Assembly (NCBI GenBank): GCA_907165065.1
Contig: OU015525.1
Coordinates: forward strand, 4,158,622 to 4,222,621
DNA length: 64,000 nt
Direction of reading: 5' to 3'
Origin: Caprimulgus europaeus
Taxonomy: Eukaryota; Chordata; Aves; Caprimulgiformes; Caprimulgidae
Shown: piece by piece, positions 35,901-49,054 of the stretch
Layout of the letters: every line of letters starts with the position of its first letter
Position numbering within the stretch: position 1 is the first letter of the stretch
Program-made: the position numbers and the translations under genes
Notes under the pieces: model-generated
Databases searched by the model: none
The model's input: the letters and a program-made list of their open reading frames with translations, nothing else
Told to the model about the DNA's origin: nothing

Positions 35901-36973
35901 GGAAAAGAAATCATTGGTAAAAAAAAAATAGTGACTTTAGAGGAAAGCAGCCTGGGTAGGTAAATTACGTGATTCAAGGGTTTCACACATAAAGCTGAGA
36001 AAGTTAATTTCTTTTCTATACCAAGCCACCTTTGGATTCTTTTGTGTTTGTGAGTAAGATGCCATTTGTACTGGATATAGAATAAATACAAAGCTGTAGA
36101 TCAATAAAGTTTCAAGGAAATTGGTTCCAAATTTTTCTTTGTCAATGTAGTTGTTACTGGGTCTGTAAACTCTAAGTTAAAGAATCGGATCCTCAGCTGT
36201 TGTAAACTGGCTTACACAGATTGTTGCCACTTACAGCTTCACTGGCATTGAGTTCAGCAGATGCACATTCAGTATCGAGGTACCATACTGTACCACCTTG
36301 CTTTGCTTCACAAGATGTTTCTGGCAATTTCCTGAGACCCTCAGGGTAACAGAATCTAGTTCTGTTATTGCAAGCCTATATCACCTGACTCCTCACAGAC
36401 ATTTATCAAGCTCCATGAAGCCCCGTTTTAGCTTATTTTTGCCCCATTGTTCCTATTGAAAATCTGTTCCCAGAACATGAGTGTCTTAATAACTATCACC
36501 GTTCTTCTAATTGCCAGCCTAAATTTATTCATGGGCAGTTTATCCCTCATTTGCTCTTCTACAAACATTTTCTCTGCACTTATTTTCTTACTATTACCCT
36601 TTCTTGACTTTGTATGTAGTTCAGACCTTGTAATGAACACTCCCTGTTACGCGCTTCAATTATGGAAACCGTCTCTGAGCAGGAGCTCCACTTTGAGGGT
36701 GCAACTGGGACTTCAGTAGGTGCTTAGGTGCTTTCTGAATTGGAGCTTTAAATAGTGGGATTGTACCAATAGGTAGGAAATGTTCTTAACTAACTGTTTT
36801 ACCCTGAAAAGGAGAAGAAAGTGAAATAAAGCAATTAGAGCTTGGAGAAAGGAAGGAGTTGCTGAACTTCTTGCTGCTCTTTCTTTCCATTTTCTCTTAG
36901 TTTAACTGTGGTGCAAGTCGCTGATTGCTAGAAGGGTAAATAGCCTAAGATCTTCTGTCCTTTATCCTATCTT

Positions 36974-37067
36974 CTGCAGCAGCTGCTACTGGTCTGCGTC
37001 AGAGAAAAGATACCAGACTAGATGGACCTTTGATCTGACCTAAGTGTGGCCATTTTTGTGTTATTTA
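36974..37067 (+). mobile_element. Possible ancient CR1/L3-clade LINE tail
   Basis: CAGCAGCTGCTACTGGTC, GATACCAGACTAGATGGACC and TTTGATCTGACC follow in the order of the 3' ends of old CR1/L3-type elements shared by turtles, crocodilians and birds (from memory of that motif). It is short and divergent from the young CR1 copies here. Confidence 0.45.
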
Positions 37068-38180
37068 CTTGTATCAGCTCACACAGCTGAACCAAATATA
37101 GGGAAATTATAATTCAATTCACAGCAGAGAAATCCTTAAAAAAAACTAAACAACAAAACAAAACAAAAAAATCAGTTGGAAGTAAGTTGTCCACTGTTAA
37201 GGAAAAAAGATACTTTTTTTGTTTGATTCTATTTATACTTCCCAAAATTATCATAGTTTGTAGTCTTGGACATAAATAGCATTCAATTGAGACAATGTTT
37301 TACTACAGTGCAGGGAAAGTTGTCATTTTCACATGAGTTTTCCTCCAGAGGTGGCTGGGAAATGGAATTTCTGTCCCCTTGGAAATTTCAGCCTCTCAGA
37401 AAAGAGTTCTCATTTGTCAAAGGAAATTTTAAAATTTACCACATACAGTAAATTGCTCATCAAAATGGATTCAACCATCAAACATTTTTAGTTTATGAAG
37501 TAGAATATTACAGCTAATCCAGAAAAAGAAATTATGTTAAACATAGTTTTGTGACAAAACTAGAATGATTAAAATCATTTAACAAAATGAGACAGCTTTT
37601 ATGAAAATAAATAGAATCGGGTTTTGATCTGTTTTTACAGTTCAAAATTGCAGAATTTCAACAAAAGTGCTTCTTTTTTGAATGAAAAAATGTTTGATCA
37701 AAAACTCTGTCTATATATATGGAGACTAAGAGACAAATATACATATGTAAAAATGGGGTAGCACTAGGGGTCATTTACAGAGATCTTCAGAATATTATTG
37801 GCGTTGCCTGGGTCTTCATCTACAGCTTAACTGTGTCTACACCAGGGATGGTTGATGACCCTCAAGTCTGATACTGGATCATGTTCATGTCATCATTGCT
37901 CAGGCCTAATTTTTGTGGGGCACATTGGCTACTCCATACTAGATGATACTTGACTTCAGGTCTCCTCTGAGTCCTTTGATGGATCTCTTTGGTCTTAGGA
38001 TCTATTAACATATTTAATATGTTTTTACTTTCAGTCTAGAGTGTGTAAAATAATTTAAAAGTCGTGTTATTACATGCCACAAACATATTTCTAGCATGAA
38101 ACTGAAAGCATGTGCCGGTACCAGTGACAGGAAATGGTCCCAGGACAGTGCTGAATGACTGTAACTGCCTGTCTTCTACA
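37068..38180. other. Noncoding DNA, no gene recognised
   Basis: This stretch contains an A/C-rich tract (37138-37172) and nothing else identifiable. Confidence 0.5.
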
Positions 38181-38830
38181 TCATAGAGTCATAGAATTGT
38201 TTGGATTGGAAAGGACTTTTAAAGGTCATCTAGTTCAACCCCCTTGCAGTGAGCAGGGACATCTTCAACCAGATCAGGTTGCTCAGGGCCTTGTTCAACC
38301 TGACCTTGAATATTTCCAGGGATGGGACATCTACTACATCTCTGGGCAACTTGTGTCAGTGTTTCATCATCCTCACCATGACAAATTTCTTCCTTCTATC
38401 TAGTCTAAAACTCACCTCTTTTAGTTTAAAACCGTTACCCCTTGTCCTTTCCCAACAGGCTCTGAAAAAAATTTGTCCCCATGTTTATTGTAGGCCTCCT
38501 TTAAGTACTGAAAAGCTGCAATAACATCTCACCAGAGCCTCCTCTTCTCCAGGCTGAACAACGCCAACTGTCTCAGTATTTCTTCACAGCAGAGCTGTTC
38601 CATCCCTCTGATAGTTTTTGTGGCCTCCTCTGGACCCGCTCCAACAGGTCCATGTCTTTCCTGTGCTGAGACCTCCAGAACTGGAGGCAGCACTGCAGGT
38701 GAGGTCTCACCAGAGCAGAGTATTGGGACAGAATCACCTTTCTTGATCTGCTGGCCACCATTCTTTTGATGTAGCCCAGGATATGGTTGGCCTTCTGGGC
38801 TGCAGACACATCAATCTTCTCCCTGGCATA
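38181..38830 (-). mobile_element. CR1 LINE, 5'-truncated
   Basis: The minus-strand copy has a CTATGACTCTATGA tail at 38181. On the + strand, GGAAAGGACTTTTAAAGGTC and CAACAGGTCCATGTCTTTCC are CR1 blocks. A 78-codon minus frame (38573-38809) shows AAQKANHILGYIK, VASRSR and YSALVRPHL, the ORF2 region just after the reverse transcriptase; it then breaks by frameshift. CR1 similarity fades near 38830. It is the same subfamily as the + copy at 53248. Confidence 0.92.
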
Positions 38831-40991
38831 AGCCCCAGATGTTGCCTGAATCCCTGCAGGCCTTTACTCAGCCTCCATCGGACCCTCCCAGGTAACATCC
38901 TCAGGCATATGTGTTCCACCTTCCAGCTGTACCATTGTGTAATAAAACATTATGTGAAGAACCCTTCCTAGATAAACCTTGGTAACCTTTTTTCTATCTT
39001 TCTTTTTCTTTCACAAAGCCTACACTGTATTACTTTGCACTTGAATCCAGCAAATTCCTCTGAGATGACAGTTAGCCCTGAATGCTTTTTTTTAAACTTT
39101 TGGGGAGTTCACCTTTCTCCACGCTCTGCTGCTTAAACAGAGGCTGGTCTGCTCAAGGCAAAAATGATTACTGGCCTGAGGAGTAATATTGCTGAATGGC
39201 AGAATAACAGAATGATAAAACTAGCCCTGCAGCACTGGCAAATGTTGATGAAAGAAAAGGTATTCACACAGGCTTCTCACAAATTAACACCTCCCTGACA
39301 CATATCTGTAATGTCCCCTTGTAAATAATCAAATCTACCTTTATAAAACCTTGCAGACATTTAAGAAACACATCAGCACCATTATATTAATCAGATCTCT
39401 AAATCAAGCCCAGAGTAAGCATTTTACATCTAGCAATTGCCATATGTTAAAACTTCAAGGAAAGTGACCTCTAGGCAACATTTCCAAAATTTTTATCCTC
39501 ATTTTTGAAAGATCATCTTAAAGTTATGGACAAAAGCTTGAGCTCCTGAGCAAACAGAAGCTTGAGTTTTTGTGAGAGAAAATAAAGAGGTCTCCTAATT
39601 GCTGTTTCTCAACTCACTGGACTGAATTTGTCCAGAATCTTGTTTGAAATTCACAAAACCTAGTGAAAATCTGCTCTGAATACCACCCATTAGGGAACAA
39701 GTCTATTGTCAGGTGCTTATCAGGAGCTGACCTAGATATTTTGCCTAGAGATTTAGCTTATCATTGCTTTAATATCCCTTATGTCTGGGAATGTCACTAA
39801 GAGCTAAAAAGCAGTCTTTAAATCCTAGAAGAAAAAAAACAAAACTCAGTCTTTTTAACTGTCAGCAGAGGCTGGACTGTGGTAGAGCGAAGGTGATGCT
39901 TCAGGGTAATGATCCCTGCCTCCAAAAGCAGAACAGATATCAATGGCATTTCCTCAGATGGCATCGAGCATGGGGATTTCATTAGACAGCTTTTACCACC
40001 TTCTTCCTTCAAGGAAAGGGCTTCAGCTGCCACTTTGATGTGTCTTTCATGGTCTTTTTTTTCTTTTACAAGTCCTTTTCTCCTCTTGTACAGACATATC
40101 CCATTTGTACAGGTGGTTCAGGATTCCTCAGCAGAAATCAGAGGGGATGCATCTCATTTCCCTTTGGTGCAAATGCTGGAAGCAGCTGGAAGCTGTTTGG
40201 TGAGAGGCAGCAGAGGATTACCACACACCACCTCTGAATGTGTCTTGAAGTGGCATCTCCAGGGGATGAGGAATTCTTATAGCAGAGTCTGTAGAAATTC
40301 TTATTTCTTGCAACTCATGGCACTTCTGCCTGTTTTTCAGCTACTGCATTATGCTGTTTCAGTCTGGCAGACCTATTTCCAACTGTAGTGTAGACATGGT
40401 TCTCAAAAGTGAGTGTGAATTTGTGGTTACATGGTGTTGGTGTAGTCTCTGAGAAGGAGGCTGCTCTCTGTTATGTATTGTCATAGTACCTAATCTTATT
40501 TGAGACATAGCAATTTAAGACTTTTTAAAAGGACAAGAAGGAAATAACCTTGTTGGTACTCATTCAAAGTGAGGTATAATTCAAAGTATAAAGTGACTTA
40601 GGCGAGGTTACACAGGCTTCTATGGCAGAACAAATCACACTCTGATCTCCTTGGTATCACACCAAACTGTTCAATCACCAGACCATCACTTCCCACCTCC
40701 ATCATCTGCCTTGCAAGGTGACTTGTCAAGTCTTTGAAAAGTTCTAATCATTTCATAAAGATGAAAACGGGTCCATCTTCGATGCATATCCAACTAATGA
40801 GAAGCTGGCCTAAGGTATACTAGCTGAGGAGTTTGAGGGACAAACTCAAACTCACTATTACCTCAGTGACATCTGCACTGCAGGCTACAAAACCACTTTC
40901 TGCACAGTGTCTTGCAACAGCAAGACTTGTGAGCATTGAGAATGAGTCCAGGGGAAGAGGCAGCCATGTCCAGTGTTGGGAAAATGAGGAT
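38831..40991. other. Noncoding DNA, no gene recognised
   Basis: This segment includes the longest open frame of the window (39909-40388, listed separately). No repeat family was recognised. Confidence 0.45.
39909..40388 (+). other. Longest open frame (159 codons), probably not a gene
   Basis: The frame starts MIPASKSRTDINGISSD and ends VSVWQTYFQL. It has a hydrophobic run (LSWSFFSFTSPFLLLY) but no recognised domain. With about 5% stop codons per position, one or two frames of this length are expected by chance in 64 kb read in six frames. No Kozak-type, splice or polyA context supports it. Confidence 0.12.
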
Positions 40992-41312
40992 TAGATCACA
41001 GAATTGTCTCAACTGGAAAAGACCTTTAAGATCATCCAGTCCAATCATTAGCACTGACAAGTCCCCAACTAACCCATGTCCCTCAGCACTATGTCTTCAT
41101 GACTCTTCAATTCCTCCAGGGATGGGGACTCCACCATTGCCCTGGGCAACCCCTTCCAATGCCTGAGAACCCTTTCAGCAAAGAAATTCTTCCTCACATC
41201 CAATCTCAACTGCCCTGGGCACAACTTGAGGCCATTTCCTCTTGTCCTGTCACTTGTTCCTTGGTTTTACAGACAGACCCCCACCTCTCTACACCCTCCT
41301 TTCAGGTAGGTG
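40992..41312 (-). mobile_element. CR1 LINE 3' end fragment
   Basis: A minus-strand tail (CAATTCTGTGATC) lies at 40992. On the + strand, AGATCATCCAGTCCAATC, GGGGACTCCACCATTGCC and GGCCATTTCCTCTTGTCC identify the CR1 3' region. Truncation is near 41312. It belongs to the subfamily type of 14136. Confidence 0.9.
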
Positions 41313-41904
41313 CCACAGCTGGTCTAAGCCACCAGTCCTGAGAGGACTTAGAGATGAATGGAGGTAGCCCAGCTTCCTCTTACTCTCCAAGCAGATTCAT
41401 AATGCAGTATCAGCATCATGCTTTCAACTAAGATGGTTAGAGTTGAAACTACAGTTTAAAAATGCAATTCAGCAAGCAGAAGAGGAAGATGAAATAACTT
41501 GAACCTTAGCCATGCTGCACTGTAAAGACTAATTCTGCAGACTGATGCTTTCCTGGGGGACTTGAGATGCAACATGTCATTTCATGCACATTTTAATATT
41601 GAAAGGAAAGCTTTCCTTCAAAAACCTGTGTATCAGAAACTTCAGCACTTTTGACTGCGTGTAGAATGTTGGGAGTACTTGTTAGACTCACTCCTCAGTC
41701 AAAACCATTTCTGGTGAACTTCCTGGGGAAAAATATTTTTCCTGGCTCTAATTAACTTTCTGTCAGCCAGTAGCAAGGCAAAAAGATAAGTACATTTTTT
41801 CTTTTTTTCCACCAGAGATAAGGCTGAGTAACTGAGAACACAGCTTATGCTAACAGGCATTAGGCACTATTAGACTGATCTATCAGCCTGAGTGATGATG
41901 GCCC

Positions 41905-42031
41905 CATGGAAGCAGTGAACACATCACCACTTGAAGCATTTAAAACTGATCTGGACACAGCACCAGGGAATATTCTGGCAGAAACAATTGCACATTCGAC
42001 TGATGAATAAAGTAGATGGTCCAGTGATGTT
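41905..42031 (+). mobile_element. Possible ancient CR1/L3-clade LINE 3' end
   Basis: CACTTGAAGCATTTAAAAC, CTGGACACAGCACCAGGGAA and GTAGATGGTCCAGTGATG resemble the end of ORF2 and 3' UTR of old CR1/L3-type elements. The match is degenerate and rests on memory of the motif order. Confidence 0.4.
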
Positions 42032-45000
42032 GCTGTGGGGGTGTTTTGTTTTTGCATATTTTTTGTTCTGTTGGGGTAGTGTCTTTAACATGCCAGAAGC
42101 CACATAAAGAGAAATGTTGAGTTCCTGCACATTTCACAGAAAGACAATGAGTACTGTGAATTTGTAACGGGTCTATGAGCTATGGAAACCCTCCAACATG
42201 GGGTTAACTTCAAACATGTCAGACCAGTGGAGGGTATTTTATTACTAGATATAACCAGGCGTCTCACAGAGCATTTACTAAAGAAACTGAGAAGAACAGA
42301 CAGATTAATCAGTTTGATGATATTTGGGGCGAGTTTTCAAAACATAGTTTAACTCATAAAAGCACTGCATGCACATTTGCTCAGCATCAACATCTTCACA
42401 TCATGTCATTCCCAGGCACAAAAAACATCACCTGCAATGTAACTGGGATGCAAATTTAGAATTTAGCCTAGATAAAAAAAGATACAGATACACAGGGCTA
42501 ATTGGCACTGGTGCTTGAAAACACTGTAGGCAAGAACAGCTACCGGGAGCATCATATTTCTCAAGAATATTATGATTGTTTTAAAGGGAGTCCTAGAATA
42601 ACAATTGCCTCAAATTTAGCTGTAACAGGATCAACTTCCCAATCTCATTTTGTTGAGCTCTATACTATTGCCTGAAAGAAAGGGAAAATGAAGCAGGTAA
42701 AAGGGTTTATCTGGTGAGGTATTTTGCTTATGAAGGCAGGCTGAGTTAGCCTTAGGGCACCACAATACAACCCTGTATAACATGATAGATGATATTAAGG
42801 CAAGAGGATTTTTCCCTCTAACATTCACAGGTTTCTTTTGCTCATCAGGGCAGTGATGAGACTGGATAAATAGTTCATGCACTTTATATCCTCTGACTTT
42901 ATGGCAGTAGTGTTGGAAGAGACCTCCTAAATAGAAGACAAGGAACAAGGACCTCTTTATCAAAGCTTTGGCTGCCTTTCAGGCAGGTGAGAAGAAAAAT
43001 CAAGTCATATACTGACGTTTAATTCAGTGCTCTCCAGGGACAGAGGAAATACAACCTCTCTTTGTATTATTTATATAGAAATACATGGGGAACCTAAGGG
43101 GAGTGTGTATCTTCCACCATCAAGGAATGAACACTCTGAGAAAAAGTGGCATTGCTCTGCTGGGAGACATGGCAAAGTTTAATTACACCTCACAGTCAGG
43201 AAAAGAATCTGACCAATCTGCTCTCTGCAAGAGAACCCAAGTCAAATAAAGCTTCTGAGAGTAGAGAAGATAGTTTACATAACTGTTTGATGCTAATCAT
43301 GTTTTTCCAATTTTTAGATTAGTTTAATTGGTCTTAATTCAAATCTGCCCTTCAGTAGCTGCACACCCTGAGGCATTTTGTCATGGTGGTTGTCACAGAA
43401 GTATTTAAAAGCTTTCCTAAATCAGGATTATAACTTAATTTAGTGTTGATGTATTGTACTCCTGTGCTTTTTTTCCTTCTTTTTTTAAAGCCTGCAGTCA
43501 CTGCTATCCAGAATAGTTTCAATGCCAGACGTGTAAAGTCTAAAATCCAAGTTAGGTTTCTGCTATTGTAAATGAAAAGGGAGTCATGAAACACAATCAC
43601 AACCTTAGGTACTTCCTCTGCTGAACAAGATCATTTTATCATTCCTAAAGGTGCAAACTCTCATGTTATTTCCAATAAAGACAGCACACTGGGTCCATCA
43701 GCCACATGATGGTACTGGGTTTTGGATGCCAAAAGCAGGCTCCAGGTCAAGTGCACAAGACCTTTTAGTTATTTTAAAGAAGCTGATGGAAAGAACAAGC
43801 TTCTAGTATCCTCATTTTGAAGCTAATCCCACTCTGGATGTACAACATGGCACAAAATCTCTTCTGTGCTGATTTCAGTCCCTTCTGGGTACGATTCATA
43901 TGCCTAGACGTAGCTGTCTGGAGCCACTGGAAGGGCTCAAGGTTATCTTTCCTCATTCTCCTCCCACTGCTGCTCTAGAAAGATTTTTCTCCTTTACAAC
44001 CCCTGTTCTACCTGCCAGACCTGCAGAGATGTTTTAAAACCTTAAAGTGACTCAGACTAAATGCTGATTTTCAGATAGATGATTAAAGCTCCCCAAGGAA
44101 GCACTGATAGGTCCTGGCCTTATGAGGGTCTTGTGAGTAGGAGGCACTAAGATTCCTCTATGGAGAACCATAAAAACACCCATCAGAGCCAAATTCCCAC
44201 CTCCTTCTCAGGGCCATGTGCCAATAGCAACACCTGGAATGATCACAATTCAGATGTAACATAAGAGTAAATGCTTCCTGACATTTATACTCAGCTCAGT
44301 AAGAGACTATTTTGCTTTTTGCATGCTCAGCAATTAAAGGAAATCAATCTTTCCACCTCCTCCATTAGCTGTGAGATACGAAATCCAAAGGAAAAATGCC
44401 TTTTACATGGCAATGGGGGAAACTCCATTCACTTCATCAGTGCTTCTAGCACTGGTGTCCAGGACTGAGCTCACAGACTGAGGTTGCCCTGTCTGTCACA
44501 AAGGGGAAGCCATATATCCACAGCTTCCATTTATCCACTTTCTGCCCAGGCTTTTGCCAGCACTAAAGCAATGAAAGATTACTAAACATGGTGTCAACAA
44601 AAAGCATATTAGTCGGCAAAGAAGAGACACTTTTGGAACTGCCATGGACAAAAAAAACCCCAAACAAAACAAACACAACAAAAAACCACAGAAAACCAAA
44701 GGCATGACCTCTTGCTTTATTTGGAGGGTGTTAGGCACACTTACAAGGTAATTTAACCTTGTAACTGCAACAGTCTCTCCTCCAAACTGCAAGGCAGAAG
44801 CCTTCTTCTAAACCTACCCACAGTGATGCTGCATAGGAGGTGATCTTTGCCAATATCCCCTTTTGCTTGCACCCCTCCATACATTGACTTGAAAGCTCAG
44901 GTATCATTTAGCACGCAGAGTATCATCCATAAGTACTCACAAGGTTCTTGGAGTAGCTGAATGTCTCCTTTTTTTAAAAAACAAAAAACATTTTAGGCTC

Positions 45001-45414
45001 TTTCATGCCCTCCAAGGGGGTCTAAATTTTTGTCCTGTCCTTTGCCATCTCCTGAGAGCAACATATCTTACCTACTTGAAGGAAATTAAGGTGATGGAAA
45101 GGAACATCTAATATTTTAGATATTTCCCTTTCCCTTTACTGGCTCTGATATGTTATGAGAGTGTCTGGTTCTGCTCAGTTAGCATACGATTTACCTTTAT
45201 CACTGAAAGAAGCTGTGACTGCAGATACACACTTGACTAACTTCCATATTAAAAGACCTGTGTCAGCTACAGCCGAAGTCATATGGCATCTGTAGTTTAA
45301 GATGAATAATAACAAGATTATAAATCTATGGAAAAGAAATATCATCAATTTAATGTGAGTTTATAATTCAAGAAAACTAATAGCAGTTAATCTACAATAT
45401 GTATTTAAATAGCA

Positions 45415-45480
45415 TCTGCCACTGCCTTTGTTAAAGACAGACTCCTGGGCTAAATGGACCACTGGTATCATCCCACAGGA
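45415..45480 (+). mobile_element. Possible ancient CR1/L3-clade LINE tail
   Basis: GACAGACTCCTGGGCTAAAT followed by GGACCACTGGT resembles the tail motif seen at 37010. It is very short, so the call is tentative. Confidence 0.3.
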
Positions 45481-47210
45481 TTTTTTTCACATCTCATACC
45501 TAACTCCTATAAGACAATTCATTGTAACACTTGGATAAGAAAGTGGGAAATTCAGAAAGCAACATGGCACAGATCAGATGGAGGAATTGTTGGTCAGCAG
45601 ATAGTTCGTATATTGCAATTATAAACTATTTTTATCATGATATGCTTCTAGTGGAGTCTTAAAGACTGTCTTTCATATTCATTGTGAAGTGACCTGGAAG
45701 AAATCCTCACTGATAAGGCTGTCAGAGGACCCATGAAAAGGATAGGATGAATAATGTGGACTCTTCCCAGCGAAGATGTGACTCTGAAAAAGATTTGTCC
45801 CTACTTCAGCCAAGCTGAGGAAATAATAACAGAGTCGAACCCTTACGTGACTTTTCCTTCAGAGGGGGATATTTCAGACTACAGTTTGCTCCACCAGACA
45901 GCTAAGACGTTCAGTTTTTCTACACCCCCTGCAAACAAGTATGATGGCTAAAGGGGCAAAAGATTCCTTGATTTGGTGCTCAGAGGGATATTTTTAGGGT
46001 TAGAAAAGGTTATAACCTATGAATTTTACCTACTGTGTCTGCAACAGGGACATCTTTTCCATTTACTAATATATATGCTTCAAGGATGTTGTCCCGTTAG
46101 AGTAACCTAAAATACTCCATGATTTCAAATGCAATTTGAAAGAAAAAAGGTATCAATGAGGAACTTGATCTCTCTATTTTGTGGAGACAAGGCCAAGGAA
46201 CAGCATAATGTGACTGTGCAAAAATTCAAATGGAGACAAATGTTATAATAGTAATATTGTCTTCTACAGAAAGGATAATGCAACAGAATATATTCCCTGA
46301 AAATGTAGACAGAGATAGTATGATCTTAAAATAATTGGTAATTGGAAAAATGTACCAAATGCTCTCATTGTTAGATATTTTAATCTCTAAATCTGTTTAT
46401 TGGCATATTGTAGGGGATTTCTTTGTTTGTTTGTTTTCCTAAATGATGTATCCTACTACAGGCAAAATCAATATATTTGAATCAGGGTTAAGGCCAGGGA
46501 AGTCATGTGTTATGGAGGTGGTCAGAAAAGAGTCACAGAAATTCCTCCTGGCTTCTAAAGAAAGTTGTTTTCTAATTCTCTTCTCAGCAGCTGCACCTCA
46601 AAGTACTCTGTGAAGGAGACTGGTGGCATTAGAAATGGGGACACGCAGAGGAAAGGAGTTTGTTTCACAACACTCAGGAGTCCAGCAGCAAAACTGGGCA
46701 TTTGCCTTCACCTCGTGCATCCTGTATGGAGCTTTATTCTGCCTCCAAACTCCAGGCTGCTCATAGGAAGCCCTAGAAATGATATCTCATGCCCACCCTC
46801 ATCTTGCACATCATTAACAAGGGAAAAAGTCTCTTCTCCAGACACTGACAGCTGAACTGTAAGGGGAGAGAGGGAATTGCACCAGAAATATCACTGCTTT
46901 GATAGATCCTTGTACCTCCAGGGAAAGTGTATCTTCGTACGCATTTCTGGCTTGCAACAGCTTCATGTTTATTTTCTTTAAAGCCAAACTTATCATCAAA
47001 CAGGTTCAGGAGCTCAGTTTGAATGCTTGGGAAGCTGAATCTCATTCCAGAGGAAAAATGAGAGGCTCATTGTACAGCCCCACAAGAGATACATTTGCAC
47101 AGAACTAGCACAACTTCATAACACTAAAAGCTAAAATTTTGCAAAATAGGGTAAAATATAGAAACAAAAAATTCAGATTCTTAAGAAGTGGCCAAATCAG
47201 GAGATGCAGA

Positions 47211-47226
47211 TTTTTTTTTTTTTTTT
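47211..47226. repeat. T16 homopolymer
   Basis: Sixteen T are followed by CCCC. No adjacent element was recognised. Confidence 0.9.
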
Positions 47227-49020
47227 CCCCTCCCTCCTGGTACTGGAAAGAGCCATTACTGTTATGCAGTGCTCAGACCAAAAATAAGATGTGACATTTT
47301 GAAGTGCATACAATCTGGTAAAATATAAAATATTTAATAAATATGTAAATTGGTCAAGCTGCTTCCCCAAGGAGGAAAGCTTCAGTCGTGCTTTACAGCC
47401 CTCATTCATTTACGCAAATACTTTAAGAGGATCAAGGATGGATTTTAAATGAAGTTAAAGTTTAACGAGAAATATATAATCCTTCAAGGAAGAGATTTTG
47501 TCATCTTCATTTATAATTTCTTAGAAGTTTCAAAAGTAAGAAGTTGAGGGAGTAGCTTTCTGAAGCTTTGTGTGGGCAAACTAAGAGAACTGAAGCAGTT
47601 CACCTGAATACTGCAGTCAGGGATGTAACAAGATATAGAAATTGATGCTTTTTTCTTTTGCTCAGGGAGTTCTGTTTTTTCCTAAGGATATATGTAAGTT
47701 CACTGCTCAGATCATTCCCATGGGATCCAGACAGTCTTCTGACATTTCTTCTTTGGACAGACCATCAGCTTGAAGGGTCATCCTGTCACCAAGACCTAAG
47801 TCACATAACATATATCCCTTTTTGAAATAATTTTAAGTTCCATTTTAAAGTATTAAAGTGTTTTACTTTGCAAAGAAGTTGAAACCTCATTGCTTTAGCA
47901 GTTAAGACTTTAAATTTCCAGATCAAACTGATTCATATCTAAAATACACCCATACATACATTCTTCATCTTTAAAAATAAATAGTTCTATAATAGATAGA
48001 ACACAGGGGAGTTTAGACACTGTTAAACCAGCCCTGACAACAGTCCAGCTTTTATGATGTGTTCAGTTTCTGGAAACTGCTTATGACTCAATGATAGCTT
48101 CATATGACATGTGCAATGACATGTTCTCATGATACAGCTTTTTAAAATGCCAGTAACAGTCCTGAAAAAAGCTGTGAATACTAAGGAAGCTAGTGAAGAA
48201 AAAATAAATGGCTAGGTAAAGAAAATAACCCAGAAGGTGTCTTTGCACTGGGGACACCCCAGCAAAAGGATATGCTACATTCATATTTTGTAACCTAGTT
48301 CTGGATTACAAGGCAGAATGAAAAAACAAAAAAATAAATACAGATTGAGAATTGTTGAAGCTGGAGAGTGTTTACAACTAATGAAAGAGTTGTTTGGGGG
48401 CCAGAATCACAAGGCAGAAATTTCCCTTGGCATGTGCTTTGCTCTGCACGCTTGTGCATTGCTCTGTTAATTTTCACCCTGTTTCTCTGGGTAATTTCAC
48501 ACTAGAAGTAATTGTTCTTCCTTCTTCATGTACTCACACCTCAGATGCCATAAAGTTTGAAATAAGTTGACAAAGCACTCATGAGCCTATGGGGTTCAAA
48601 TTTTACTTTTCTCCCTAACAGGAAAACCAATCTCTAGTGCTTCAGTGATGTCTGCTCAGAGACCAACATTCTGCTACAAGTGCACATCAACTTGATAAAG
48701 GTCCAGAGAGGTGTTGTGGAGATGGGGCATGTGGAATGGCGTGAGAATAGTTTATTTTATTTGAAAACCAGACTAAATCAGCATTAAGACTACATCATTC
48801 ACACAGCACAATATGCCTTTTTTTTTTCTTTTTTTATCTTCTCTGACTTCACCTTTGATGCCCATGCTGGGAGAAGGACGAAGAGGACTGTGCTACAGGG
48901 GAAGATCTGAGAGATAACAAGCCCATAAGGATCTTTGCTTTCCTCCTCAAAAGCAATAGTTTTATAGAATCAATTTCCCTGTTCAAGTGTATGTCCCATG
49001 GCAACACACTGAATACCAGT

Positions 49021-49054
49021 CTCTTGACATTTCTACTCTCTTGACATTTCTACC
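49021..49054. repeat. 17-bp tandem duplication (2 copies, one mismatch)
   Basis: CTCTTGACATTTCTACT (49021-49037) is followed directly by CTCTTGACATTTCTACC. Confidence 0.9.

Larger units (their letters stand above)
27471..36973. other. Long noncoding stretch, mostly unique sequence, no gene recognised
   Basis: No CR1 or LTR body was recognised over about 9.5 kb, which is low for this window. It contains a candidate conserved element (28500-28880), short CA and GA microsatellites (31011-31024, 32606-32635, 32937-32965) and open frames up to 122 codons without recognisable domains. Frames rich in Cys-Val near 32900 are translations of the CA repeat. Confidence 0.45.

Noticed and set aside
39909-40388. 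159-codon plus-strand open frame as a protein gene
   Set aside because: No recognised domain, no supporting context, and one or two frames of this length are expected by chance in the window.
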